64,000 nt of DNA, taken from the NCBI RefSeq assembly GCF_043555835.1, contig NZ_JBIGHV010000006.1, positions 310,001 to 374,000 of the forward strand. The letters are read 5' to 3'. Below are positions 35,585 to 47,510 of the stretch, piece after piece. This stretch comes from Pelomonas parva. GTDB taxonomy: Bacteria > Pseudomonadota > Gammaproteobacteria > Burkholderiales > Burkholderiaceae_C. Position numbers and translations under genes: made by a program. Numbering within the stretch: position 1 is the stretch's first letter; each line of letters begins with the position of its first letter. Below the pieces are notes generated by a model that saw nothing but the letters and a program-made list of their open reading frames with translations, searched no databases and had not been told where the DNA came from.

Positions 35585-37303
35585 TCAGTTCACGCCGAGC
35601 TGTCTGTTAATCATCCACTGCTGGGCGATGGACAGGATGTTGTTCGTCAGCCAGTACAGCACCAGGCCGGCCGGGAAGACGAAGAACATGACGCCGAAGG
35701 CCACGGGCATGATCCACATCATCTTCTGCTGCATCGGGTCAGCAGCCGGTGGGTTGAGCCAGACCTGGAACAGGCTGGTCAGCATCATCAGCAGCGGCAG
35801 GATGAAGTAGGGGTCGCGCACCGACAGGTCGGTGATCCACAGCGTCCACGGCGCCTGGCGCATCTCGACGGTGGACAGCAGCACCCAGTACAGCGCCATG
35901 AAAATGGGCATCTGCAAGAAGATGGGCAGGCAACCGCCGATGGGGTTGATCTTCTCCTCGCGGTAGATCTTCATCATCTCCTGCTGCATTTCCTGCGGCT
36001 TGTCCTTCAGGCGCTCCTTCATCTCGCTGATGCGCGGCGCGACGGCCTTCATGCGCGCCATCGACTTGTAGGCGCTGGCGTTCAGGCCGTACAGCGCGAT
36101 CTTCAGCAGCAGCACCAGCGCGACGATGGTCCAGCCCCAGTTGCCGATGAAGCCGTGCAGCTTGTCCAGCAGCCAGAACAGCGGCTCGGCCAGGATGGTC
36201 AGCATGCCGTAGTCCTTGACGCGCTCCAGGCCCGGGGCGAGCTTGGCGAGGTTGTTTTCCTCCTGCGGGCCGGCGAACAGCGTGGCCTTTTGCGTTGTGC
36301 TGGCGCCCGGCGCGAGCGTCGGCAGCGTGAAGACCATGCCGGTGGCATAGGTGTCGCCCTGCACACCGGCCTGGCCGGCGCGCTTGTGCACGAAGAACTC
36401 GCGCTTGCCTGGCTCGGTGACGAGCCAGGCGCTGGCGAAATAGTGCTGGATCATCGACACCCAGCCGTCATCCGCCTGCTTCTCGATGTCGACCTTGTTC
36501 TTGTCGATGTCCTCGAAGGTGATCGTCTTGAACTTGGCCTTGTCGTTGTAGATGGCCGGGCCGGTGAAGCTGGGCGTGAAGGCCGCGCCGCCGGTGACCG
36601 TGCTGCCGTCGCGCACCAGCTGCAGGTAGACCTGCGGCGTGACGGCGGCAGCGCCGGCGTTGATGACCTCGTGCGTGACGCCCACCGTGTAGGCGCCGCG
36701 CTTGAACGTGAAGGTCTTGACGAGCTTGACACCGCCCACCTCGGCGGACTCCAGGCGCAGCTGCACTTCATCCTGGCCGGCTGCCAGCTCGCGCGGGCCT
36801 GCCACGGCCGTCATCGGCGTGTTGTGCGTCGGCAGCGGGCCGGCGCCGCCGACGAGGCCGGTCTGGGCGCGGTATTGCTGGCCAGCGTTGAAGAGCACGA
36901 CCGGCTGGGGTTCGAACTCGGGCTTCTTCTGCAGGCCCACCATCTGCAGCAGCTGGTCGGTGACCGTCGGATCGGGAGACGTCAGGTACTTGGGCAGCTC
37001 GGCGCGGACGATGTCGCCGCCCAGCGTGTCCACCGTGACCGTCAGCACGTCAGTGCGGATGACGACCTTCTCGGACGGCGCCGCCACCGGGGCGCTGACC
37101 GGGGCGGGCGCCTGGCCAGCGACGGCGGCGGTGGCCGAAGGCACGCCGCTTGAGGCGGGTGTGCCAGGCGCCGTCGACACCGCCTTGGGCGGCGTGGGGC
37201 TGAACATCGAGGGGTGCCCGTTGTGCTTCTGCCAGCCGTCCCAGAGCAGGACGAGGGACATGGTGAACACCACCCACAGCACGGTGCGGCGAATATCAGT
37301 CAT
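35585..37303 (-). CDS. yidC: Membrane protein insertase YidC
   Basis: A 572-residue inner-membrane insertase of the Gram-negative (long) type. An N-terminal transmembrane segment (TVLWVVFTMSLVLLWDGW) is followed by a Pro/Ala-rich linker and a large periplasmic beta-sandwich domain (about 80-350). Five more membrane segments with the conserved KMKEL-like cytoplasmic hairpin region (MKERLKDKPQEMQQEMMKIY) complete it. It works alone or with SecYEG on inner-membrane proteins. Start at 37303 overlaps the 3' end of yidD by 8 bp. Confidence 0.97.
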   Translation of the reverse strand: MTDIRRTVLWVVFTMSLVLLWDGWQKHNGHPSMFSPTPPKAVSTAPGTPASSGVPSATAAVAGQAPAPVSAPVAAPSEKVVIRTDVLTVTVDTLGGDIVRAELPKYLTSPDPTVTDQLLQMVGLQKKPEFEPQPVVLFNAGQQYRAQTGLVGGAGPLPTHNTPMTAVAGPRELAAGQDEVQLRLESAEVGGVKLVKTFTFKRGAYTVGVTHEVINAGAAAVTPQVYLQLVRDGSTVTGGAAFTPSFTGPAIYNDKAKFKTITFEDIDKNKVDIEKQADDGWVSMIQHYFASAWLVTEPGKREFFVHKRAGQAGVQGDTYATGMVFTLPTLAPGASTTQKATLFAGPQEENNLAKLAPGLERVKDYGMLTILAEPLFWLLDKLHGFIGNWGWTIVALVLLLKIALYGLNASAYKSMARMKAVAPRISEMKERLKDKPQEMQQEMMKIYREEKINPIGGCLPIFLQMPIFMALYWVLLSTVEMRQAPWTLWITDLSVRDPYFILPLLMMLTSLFQVWLNPPAADPMQQKMMWIMPVAFGVMFFVFPAGLVLYWLTNNILSIAQQWMINRQLGVN

Positions 37304-37622
37304 TGGGAGACTCGGACGAGGAAGAGGACGCGCAGCTGCGCGCCAGGGAGGGCGAGATGAGCCGCGAAAACAGCCGCGGCGCATTGTCAAGCACGCAGTC
37401 AGGCACGGGGTCGTGCCCGCCGTCGCACCACGGAGCGCAGCGCAGGACGCGGTGCACGGTCAGGTAGCTGCCGGCGAGCGCGCCATGTTTCTCCAGCGCT
37501 TCAAGCGAGTAGCGCGAGCAGGTCGGCTCGAAGCGGCAGGCATTGCCCAGCCAGGGGCTGAGCAGGAGGCGATAGCCACGCACGGCGGCCATCAGCGCGC
37601 GGGCAGGCCAGTTCGGCTTCAC
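37296..37622 (-). CDS. yidD: Membrane protein insertion efficiency factor YidD
   Basis: A 108-residue small protein with the family signature RGYRLLLSPWLGNACRFEPT, then CSRYSLEALEKHG and CAPWCDGGHDPVP. It assists YidC-dependent insertion at the membrane. It overlaps rnpA upstream by 4 bp and yidC downstream by 8 bp, the usual coupling in this block. The serine-rich C-terminus is unremarkable. Confidence 0.94.
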   Translation of the reverse strand: MKPNWPARALMAAVRGYRLLLSPWLGNACRFEPTCSRYSLEALEKHGALAGSYLTVHRVLRCAPWCDGGHDPVPDCVLDNAPRLFSRLISPSLARSCASSSSSESPND

Positions 37623-38104
37623 TTGGCCGCCTCGGTCTTGGGCTTGGATTGCAGTGCGCGGTCCAGCAGCTGCGCCAGCTCGACGCGCGCGGCCTGGCGC
37701 AGCGCGTCGGAGGCGGCGCTGGGGAACTTCTGGCGGTCAAACGGTGAACGCAAGCGGACGACCCACAGGCCCGGCGGCATGCCGGGGCGTTCGGCAAATG
37801 CGGCGCGGATCTGGCGCTTCAAGAGGGCGCGGGTCACCGAACGCTTCGCATGCCGCTTGGGCACGACCATGCCCAGCCAGCAGCCTTGCGGCACCTCAGG
37901 CGGATCGTGTTCCACAGGTTTGTGCACAGGCTGTGATTCGCCTGTTGATAACTCGGCCTCACCTGTGCGCAACTGCGCCGCGACCCAGGCGCTGGGCGCG
38001 AGGTTGGCCGAGAGATGGTGCAACGCGAAGTGGGCGCTGCGTGTGCGGCTCGGGCGGGCGAGCACCCGCTCGAAATCCACCGGGCGCTGGATTCGACCGA
38101 TCAT
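37619..38104 (-). CDS. rnpA: Ribonuclease P protein component
   Basis: A 161-residue basic protein that binds RNase P RNA for tRNA 5' maturation. The RNR-type motif appears as PKRHAKRSVTRALLKRQIR (about 102-120). It is longer than the usual ~120 residues because of an insert at about residues 45-75 (LRTGEAELSTGESQPV and following). The DNA encoding that insert contains three DnaA-box-like 9-mers (37908-37951). The start ATG is 51 bp from rpmH. Confidence 0.93.
   Translation of the reverse strand: MIGRIQRPVDFERVLARPSRTRSAHFALHHLSANLAPSAWVAAQLRTGEAELSTGESQPVHKPVEHDPPEVPQGCWLGMVVPKRHAKRSVTRALLKRQIRAAFAERPGMPPGLWVVRLRSPFDRQKFPSAASDALRQAARVELAQLLDRALQSKPKTEAAK
37908..37951. other. Cluster of three DnaA-box-like 9-mers inside rnpA
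   Basis: Within 44 bp are TGTTCCACA (37908-37916, two mismatches to TTATCCACA), TTGTGCACA (37920-37928, one mismatch to TTATNCACA) and TGTTGATAA (37943-37951, reverse complement TTATCAACA, one mismatch). They coincide with the RnpA insert. Together with the boxes upstream of dnaA they could form part of the origin; function is inferred. Confidence 0.45.
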
Positions 38105-38155
38105 CTAGAGCCCGGGAGCGGGCGGCGCGGGAGCGCCGCCATGTGCGACAAGGCC

Positions 38156-38290
38156 TTAGACGGCCAGACGCTTGCGGCCCTTGGCGCGGCGAGCGGCGAT
38201 GACGGCACGACCGCCACGCGTCTTCATGCGCACGAGGAAGCCATGGGTGCGGGCGCGGCGGGTCTTGGAGGCTTGATAAGTACGCTTCAT
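38156..38290 (-). CDS. rpmH: 50S ribosomal protein L34
   Basis: A 44-codon gene translating to MKRTYQASKTRRARTHGFLV and ending GRKRLAV, an exact L34 profile with its basic RxxTHGF core. It is the first gene of the leftward rpmH-rnpA-yidD-yidC operon and lies opposite dnaA, the classic arrangement. Confidence 0.98.
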   Translation of the reverse strand: MKRTYQASKTRRARTHGFLVRMKTRGGRAVIAARRAKGRKRLAV

Positions 38291-38550
38291 GGGGAACCTC
38301 TTCGGAGGGTTTGTTTGTTCGGTTCGGTCCGGGCACAGCGGTTGGTGCCCGACAAGAAAAGCGCACGGCGAATGAATCGCAGTGCGCGAAAACCCGGCAT
38401 TACAGCAGAAGCCGCCGACCCGGTCAATAAGTGGCCAGTCTCAAGCCGGGTTTGCCAGGGATTGACCCCCCTCGAAATTCTGTGGATAACCCGCTCTTCA
38501 GAGGGCGCCGCGTCCGTACAATCCGGCCGCTCGAAGACAAGTTTTCCACA
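38291..38550. promoter_or_regulatory. rpmH-dnaA intergenic region, candidate oriC component and dnaA promoter
   Basis: This 260-bp divergent gap holds a perfect DnaA box (TGTGGATAA at 38481-38489, reverse complement TTATCCACA) and TTTTCCACA (38542-38550, one mismatch) abutting the dnaA start. TTGACC at 38462-38467 with GATAAC at 38485-38490 is a plausible sigma-70 promoter (17-bp spacer) overlapping the perfect box, consistent with DnaA autoregulation. An AT-rich unwinding element is not obvious, so whether replication starts exactly here is uncertain. Confidence 0.6.
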
Positions 38551-40074
<1,524 letters not shown>

Positions 40075-40214
40075 AGCGGATCGCCGCTTCGGGTTGACCC
40101 GCACGCCCCGCCCGGCCGGCAGGGCACCGTTTCCGGGCGACAATCGCAGCTTTACGCGCGCGCGCGTTTTTGGGTCTGCGACCCAGCTGAAATCTCTCCC
40201 CCCAAGAGGTCCTC

Positions 40215-41327
40215 ATGATCGTTTTGAAAGCTCCCCAGGATCAGGTGCTCGGCGCGCTGCAAGCAGTGGCCGGCATCGTCGAGCGGCGCCACACGCTGCC
40301 CATCCTGGCCAATGTGTTGATCCGCAAGACCGGCAACCAGGTGGAGCTGACGACGAGCGACCTCGAGATCCAGGTGCGCACCACGGTGCAGTTCGACGGC
40401 GACGCCGGCAACCTGCAGACCACCGTCGGCGCGCGCAAGCTGATCGACATCCTGCGCTCCATGCCGGCCGACCAGGTCGTCAGCCTGACCAGCAACGCCA
40501 ACAAGATGACGCTGCAGGGCGGCAAGAGCCGCTTCACGCTGCAGACGCTGCCATCCGATGACTTCCCGCTGGTGCAGGAAGCCGCCGACTTCGGCCCCGC
40601 GTTCAGCGTGCCGCAGAAGGCGCTGAAGGGCCTGATCAACCAGGTGCACTTCGCAATGGCGGTGCACGACATCCGCTACTACCTGAACGGCATCCTGTTC
40701 GTCGCCGAGGGCAAGAACCTGACGCTGGTCGCCACCGACGGCCACCGCCTGGCGCTGGCCCAGGCCGAGCTGGACACCGACATCCCCAAGCAGGAAGTCA
40801 TCCTGCCGCGCAAGACCGTGCTGGAACTGCAGCGCCTGCTCAAGGACGGCAAGGACGACGACGCCATCGAGATGCGCTTCGCCGGCAACCAGGCCAAGTT
40901 CTCGTTCAGCGGCATGGAGTTCGTGACCAAGCTCGTCGAGGGCAAGTTCCCCGACTACAACCGCGTCATCCCCAAGAACCACAAGTTCCGCCTGACACTG
41001 GGCCGCACCACGCTGCTGTCCAGCCTGCAGCGCGCCGCCATCCTGACCAGCGAGAAGTTCAAGGCTGTGCGCCTGTCCTTCGAGCCGGGCCTGCTGTCCA
41101 TTGCGTCCAGCAACGCCGAGCAGGAAGAGGCCAAGGAAGAGATCGAGATCGACTACGAAGGCGACAAGATCGAGACCGGCTTCAACGTCACCTACCTGAT
41201 GGATGCCCTGGCCAACATGAGCCAGGACATGGTCTGTATCGACCTCAACGACAGCGCATCGAGCGCGCTGTTGACCATCCCCGACACCACCGGCTTCAAG
41301 TACGTCGTGATGCCGATGCGGATCTGA
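40215..41327 (+). CDS. dnaN: DNA polymerase III beta sliding clamp
   Basis: A 370-residue clamp subunit made of three repeated domains, starting MIVLKAPQDQVLGALQAVAG, with TDGHRLA in the middle domain and ending YVVMPMRI, the usual clamp C-terminus that contacts client proteins. It tethers polymerase III to DNA. AGAGG precedes the ATG by 6 bp. A 140-bp gap separates it from dnaA and may hold its own promoter. Confidence 0.98.
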   Translation: MIVLKAPQDQVLGALQAVAGIVERRHTLPILANVLIRKTGNQVELTTSDLEIQVRTTVQFDGDAGNLQTTVGARKLIDILRSMPADQVVSLTSNANKMTLQGGKSRFTLQTLPSDDFPLVQEAADFGPAFSVPQKALKGLINQVHFAMAVHDIRYYLNGILFVAEGKNLTLVATDGHRLALAQAELDTDIPKQEVILPRKTVLELQRLLKDGKDDDAIEMRFAGNQAKFSFSGMEFVTKLVEGKFPDYNRVIPKNHKFRLTLGRTTLLSSLQRAAILTSEKFKAVRLSFEPGLLSIASSNAEQEEAKEEIEIDYEGDKIETGFNVTYLMDALANMSQDMVCIDLNDSASSALLTIPDTTGFKYVVMPMRI

Positions 41328-41348
41328 GTCAGCACCTGACTTGGACAC

Positions 41349-41366
41349 AGCGGGCTTCGGCCCGCT
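41349..41366 (+). terminator. Short GC hairpin after dnaN
   Basis: AGCGGGC-TTCG-GCCCGCT forms a 7-bp stem with a UUCG loop 22 bp after the dnaN stop. The following TTCAGTGCTTTT is a poor T-tract, so it is probably an attenuator or RNA end rather than a strong terminator before gyrB. Confidence 0.5.
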
Positions 41367-41421
41367 TCAGTGCTTTTAAAGGGCGATGAGTTTGTTGCCC
41401 GCGAGTGAGAGAGAGTTCCCG

Positions 41422-43971
<2,550 letters not shown>

Positions 43972-44254
43972 ATTGTCGGGTGACGTCGTAGGGCGCCAAG
44001 TTAATTGCGACGCGCGCCACAGTTCTGCGACTGACGGGCGCTAGTTGATGCGACTGGCCGCCCCGGCGGGTGGGAAATGACCACGTCGCCGGCTCTGACC
44101 CGATGCGGGCGGCCACTCATGCAGCTCATGACTGGGGGCACTGCGAGGGGCGCCCTTCGTGAGCCGCCGTCAGGCCGCTCAACCTGCCTATTGCTATCAG
44201 GCAAACCCTAGTGCATCAGTTGTGCAAGTGCACCTGCGTAACACTGGGGAGATC
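43972..44254. other. Gap between gyrB and the accessory island relics
   Basis: I see no convincing gene, terminator or RNA in these 283 bp. Coding character falls here compared with gyrB, so the left edge of the accessory region probably lies within it. No tRNA or clear attachment repeat was found. Confidence 0.5.
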
Positions 44255-44767
44255 ATGGCCAATGGCGATCAACTCAAAGCCTTGCTCCGTTCCTATGCGG
44301 AGTGAGGTGATCGCCATGTCTACTAGGTGGCCATGCAGATGGCCGCGCGCGAGGCCAAGCAGGGCCATGGCAAGCTGGCTGAGGAATTGCGAGACCTGAT
44401 CGACGCCGCCAAGTCGCGTCGGCACACTGGGCACCGAAGGTGCCGCTGATAGCGCCCTCCCGCTGGCCCGCGCCAAAGGCGAGCTGGCCCGCTGCTCAGC
44501 GTCTCACGCGGGGATGTATTCCTCGATGACGCTCTGTTCAGACGCTTTGATGACTCGGTCGAGTACCACGTGCCGTCGGCCGACTAGATCTGGGCGCTGC
44601 AGCCCATGCGACTGGGGAGCTACCTCAAGTCCGCCAAGTCCATTGCGGCTTTGACCACCAAGGCCGTCAGCCTGAGCCACGCGGAGATCACACGCGCTGT
44701 TGGCGATGCGGTCAAGGAAGCAGTCATGCAAGACCGGGTAGCCGCTGACGCTAGCCTGCCTGCCTGA
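44255..44767 (+). pseudogene. Decayed AAA-type ATPase gene
   Basis: Reading from ATG 44255 gives MANGDQLKALLRSYAE, a stop, then QMAAREAKQGHGKLAEELRD, followed by further stops. In a shifted frame the C-terminal half continues: DALFRRFDDSVEYHVPSAD, an amber codon, then LGSYLKSAKSIAALTTKAVS and HAEITRAVGDAVKEAVMQD to a stop at 44767. This is the N-terminus and the arginine-finger/lid region of an AAA ATPase, with the P-loop to sensor region deleted plus several stops and a frameshift. Such ATPases often pair with a subtilisin-like protease, which is not present here. Confidence 0.75.
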
Positions 44768-44851
44768 TTCTCCGATGCTGGGTCTCAACCGGAGCAGCGT
44801 CAGTCTTGGCTAAACTTGGCAAGATTCGGCCAAGCTGCGATCATCCGCAGC

Positions 44852-44966
44852 ATGACCAAAACGACGGCTCACGCAGCCGACGAAATCTTCACCCTCGATG
44901 AGGTCTCCGCGTATCTAAAGGCGGGCAAGCGCACCGTTTATCGCTTGGCGCAGGCCGGCGACATCG
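44852..44966 (+). pseudogene. N-terminal half of a small HTH (excisionase/MerR-like) gene, broken by inversion
   Basis: The 38 codons encode an HTH segment, EIFTLDEVSAYLKAGKRTVY then RLAQAGDI, typical of small DNA-binding proteins that precede hsdM. Homology stops abruptly at about 44966; downstream codons in this frame are antisense to hsdM. The missing second half (AFKLGGTWRFRRSELDLWI) is on the opposite strand at 45259-45378, so the gene was split by an inversion of about 410 bp. The longer open frame to 45208 is therefore chimeric. Confidence 0.78.
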
Positions 44967-45262
44967 CCCTTGAGCTTCTGGAAATCCAACGCGCTGTGAT
45001 TGTGGAAGCCCAGTGGTCTGCCGTCCTCGTCTTTGGCCAGCTCATTCAGGACGCGGTCGATCAATGCAGCGTCCTTGCCTTTCAGGCCTTCGTAGCGGGC
45101 GAGTACGGCTTCCTTGGTCAGCGCAAGCACCGCGTCGAAGCGGCGCAGGACCGTCAATGGCAGCATGACGCGCTCGTACTGCGGCGGGCGGTAGGGACCG
45201 CGCAGTAGGTCGGCGACAGACCAGATGAAGTTTGCGAGTTGCTGGAAGTTGGCGTCGGTCAT
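44967..45262 (-). pseudogene. hsdM: 5' fragment of type I restriction methyltransferase subunit HsdM
   Basis: From ATG 45262 the minus strand encodes MTDANFQQLANFIWSVADLL and then PPQYERVMLPLTVLRRFDAV, the N-terminal helical domain of HsdM. Similarity ends near residue 99 (HNHSALDFQKLKGD), after which the frame runs into antisense of the HTH fragment and stops at 44915. The methyltransferase catalytic domain (NPPF/Y) is absent, so it cannot methylate DNA. Its start overlaps the stop of the HTH C-terminal fragment (ATGA), preserving the ancestral HTH-hsdM junction. Confidence 0.82.
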
Positions 45263-45378
45263 TCTGTTGAATTCTTCTTATGAGCCGCTGCCGCTATTCC
45301 TGTCGCGATCCAAAGGTCAAGCTCCGACCTTCGAAATCGCCAGGTACCGCCCAGCTTGAACGCCGGAATCCCGACAAC
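45259..45378 (-). pseudogene. C-terminal half of the same HTH gene, inverted
   Basis: The minus strand reads IPAFKLGGTWRFRRSELDLW and ends HKKNSTE with the stop at 45259-45261. It is the exact continuation expected after RLAQAGDI in the plus-strand fragment at 44852-44966. Upstream codons in this frame belong to antisense of the neighbouring gene. The two halves thus bracket an inverted segment. Confidence 0.76.
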
Positions 45379-45396
45379 ATCGCCCACCCAGAACAC

Positions 45397-46866
45397 ATGC
45401 TTATTCGGCACTGCTTGCGATGGCTTGTTTGCCTTTTGACGCTGGCGAACGCATCGGCGCAAGGTTGCTCGCTGAGCGCCGACTACCTGCCGCCCACTAA
45501 CTACGAGTTGGTCAGGATGACCCCGACCATCGTGCTGGCCAAGGCCGTTGCGGCGCATGCCGGCAACGGCACGCCAAACGATCCGCCCATGGTCAGCTTC
45601 ACGGTGCAGGACGTGGTGAAGGGAACCCCGCCGTCGTCGACCTTTAAGCTCGAAGGCGTTACCGATGTCTATGACGGCCCGAGCTCCGAGAGCTCGTTCG
45701 ACGAGGTCCGGCCCGGTGCACAACGCGGGGCTTGCAACGCCTACGATTACCGTCTGGGAACGACCTACCTGCTCTTTCTCGGCTTAGGTGTTAAGCCTAC
45801 CGATATCCTGGGATCTCCGCCGTATACGCGTATCAATGAAGAGGCCCGGCAAGACAGCCCCTGGCTTGCGGCCGTCCGACATTACGCGCGCGTCGCCACG
45901 CTGAAGAACCCTGTGGCGGAACGCCGTGAACTCCAGGCGTTGGAGCTCAAGGCCAAGACGGCCCCGCGAGATCCGCGCTATCCCAAGCAGATGGTTTCGG
46001 ACATCAAGCAGCATTTCGCGTCTCCCAGCCGGTTGAAGACCTTCGCGGAGTTGTTGGCGCTCTACGAAGGACAGGGCGTCCACAAAGACATCAAGTCCGG
46101 TGCATTGCTTGCCATGGCCACCGCCCCCAAACCGGAGGCGCGTTACCTGTTCGATCGGGCGATTCGAAGCGGCGACTGGCACGCCCATCCTCACGTAACG
46201 GGCAAGTTCGTCGAGAACACGCGGGATGGCGAACTGGCGTCACTCATGCTCGCTGAGCTGCCCGGCACGAGTGACGAACAACTTCACGAAACGATCGTCC
46301 GAACAGCCATCATTGCCGCCCCTCGACATGAAGCCCCTCGAATGCTGCAGGCCTTGCGCGCTGCACCGCCGGAAGAAACCCGCCAGCTGGCCCGATGGTT
46401 TGCAAGGTTCCCCTCACCCGAAGCCACGCAAATATTGAAGAGTCGATTGAAGGTTGATTACGCGCAGGACTGGGAGCTTGCCTTCATCGTGGCTGGCTTG
46501 GGCGACTCTGATGTGCTGGCATGGGGGCAGCGCTTAACCGCTCTCCGGAGCAATGACGCCTGGATGGGCTATTACGTTGTTGCGCGGTCACCCTTGCCGG
46601 CAGCTGATGCGCTGGCTCGCCGCGCAATCCGTCGGGCTGACGAAGAGAGCCTGATGGCTCTGGTGCAAGGCTACAAGGATTCCACCAACCCCAACTTGTG
46701 GGATCGCCTGGCCGATGTCGCGGCAATGCGCCAACGACCGCCCAAGGTCGATGCATGGCTCAAGACGGTCCTGAAGCAACGGGCCGAAGCAAGAGATGCT
46801 CGCTCCGCGGCATTGCTGCAGAGCCTCGGCAGTCCCGCAGCAACACCAGCCAACCTAAGCCAATAG
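45397..46866 (+). CDS. Secreted protein with NTR-like N-terminus and HEAT-like repeats, unknown function
   Basis: A 489-residue protein with a signal peptide (HCLRWLVCLLTLANASAQG). The next ~130 residues, starting at a Cys (CSLSADYLPP) and including IVLAKAV and FTVQDVVKGT, resemble the netrin/TIMP-like fold used by some bacterial exported proteins. The C-terminal ~300 residues are helical repeats suggestive of HEAT/Armadillo units. The start lies only 19 bp beyond the inversion breakpoint, so its native promoter may have been lost or replaced. Family not recognised with certainty. Confidence 0.7.
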   Translation: MLIRHCLRWLVCLLTLANASAQGCSLSADYLPPTNYELVRMTPTIVLAKAVAAHAGNGTPNDPPMVSFTVQDVVKGTPPSSTFKLEGVTDVYDGPSSESSFDEVRPGAQRGACNAYDYRLGTTYLLFLGLGVKPTDILGSPPYTRINEEARQDSPWLAAVRHYARVATLKNPVAERRELQALELKAKTAPRDPRYPKQMVSDIKQHFASPSRLKTFAELLALYEGQGVHKDIKSGALLAMATAPKPEARYLFDRAIRSGDWHAHPHVTGKFVENTRDGELASLMLAELPGTSDEQLHETIVRTAIIAAPRHEAPRMLQALRAAPPEETRQLARWFARFPSPEATQILKSRLKVDYAQDWELAFIVAGLGDSDVLAWGQRLTALRSNDAWMGYYVVARSPLPAADALARRAIRRADEESLMALVQGYKDSTNPNLWDRLADVAAMRQRPPKVDAWLKTVLKQRAEARDARSAALLQSLGSPAATPANLSQ

Positions 46867-46876
46867 GGCGTGCTGT

Positions 46877-47011
46877 TCAAGGTGGTTTGGCCGGACGCAT
46901 ACCGCCATGCAGGCGGGTGATCCACACGGCCGCCTCGGCGGCCACGTCTTTCGGTACGAGCGGTGGCCCCTCGGGCTCCGCCGCCCCGGCGGACGCCTGA
47001 CGGCGATCCAT
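46877..47011 (-). pseudogene. Truncated FecR-like anti-sigma regulator fragment
   Basis: A 44-codon frame starting at 47011 encodes PKDVAAEAAVWITRLHGG in its second half, the N-terminal cytoplasmic signature of FecR-type anti-sigma factors (DUF4880). The membrane segment and periplasmic domain are missing, and the frame ends 11 bp past the stop of the convergent NTR/HEAT gene. It begins 3 bp beyond the sigma factor stop, so it is a truncated remnant of a FecI-FecR pair. Confidence 0.7.
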
Positions 47012-47013
47012 CG

Positions 47014-47505
47014 CTACCAGCCTTCCATCCAGGTCGTGAGCTGCAGCGTGGCCTTGGCGATGTGCTTGTGGACCGTCGTGGTGCTCAGGCCGTGCAGCCG
47101 TGCGAGCTCGACGATGGTCAGCCCGTCGAGTCGGTGGGCCAGGAAGATGCTCCGCGTGGTCTCGCTCATGCGGCTGACGCCGAGGCTTAAGCGTTCTAGC
47201 CGCTCCTTGGCGAGCAACGTGGCCTCGGCAGTGGGCGCGTAGTCGATGATGACGACATCCTCGACGAGGACTTCTTCACCTCGGGTCGTCTGAGCGCGAT
47301 GGGCGTCAACGGACAGGTTGAGCGCGGTGCGCATCAGGAAGGCTTCGGGCCGCTCGACGGGCTGGTCCCGCTCGTAGCAGGCCAGCCGGACCCAGGCTTC
47401 CTGGACCAGGTCATCGGCTTCGTGCGCGTTGCGACCACGGCGCATCAGGGCGCCGCGCACCCGCGCGAAGACGTCCTGCCAATTCTTCGCAAGCCAAGCC
47501 GACAT
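47014..47505 (-). CDS. ECF (FecI-like) RNA polymerase sigma factor
   Basis: A 163-residue sigma-70 family protein with only regions 2 and 4. Region 2 contains HEADDLVQEAWVRLACY and region 4 contains a helix-turn-helix (LDGLTIVELARLHGLSTTTV). FecI-like factors normally respond to surface signalling through FecR and a TonB receptor. Here FecR is reduced to a 44-residue fragment and no receptor is adjacent, so control may be lost. It starts 5 bp after the mini-transposase A gene and is probably cotranscribed with it. Confidence 0.86.
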   Translation of the reverse strand: MSAWLAKNWQDVFARVRGALMRRGRNAHEADDLVQEAWVRLACYERDQPVERPEAFLMRTALNLSVDAHRAQTTRGEEVLVEDVVIIDYAPTAEATLLAKERLERLSLGVSRMSETTRSIFLAHRLDGLTIVELARLHGLSTTTVHKHIAKATLQLTTWMEGW

Positions 47506-47510
47506 GGCGA

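Noticed and set aside
40153..40172. ACGCGCGCGCGT followed by TTTT between dnaA and dnaN
   Set aside because: Self-complementary CG run without a realistic loop; too weak to call a terminator.
44816..45208. 130-residue plus-strand frame containing the HTH N-terminus
   Set aside because: Only the first ~38 residues after 44852 are HTH-like; the rest is antisense of hsdM, so it is a chimera made by the inversion.
44955..45385. Phase-variable inversion (shufflon-like) at the HTH-hsdM segment
   Set aside because: No long inverted repeats at the breakpoints and hsdM is also truncated, so it is a fixed scar rather than a switch.
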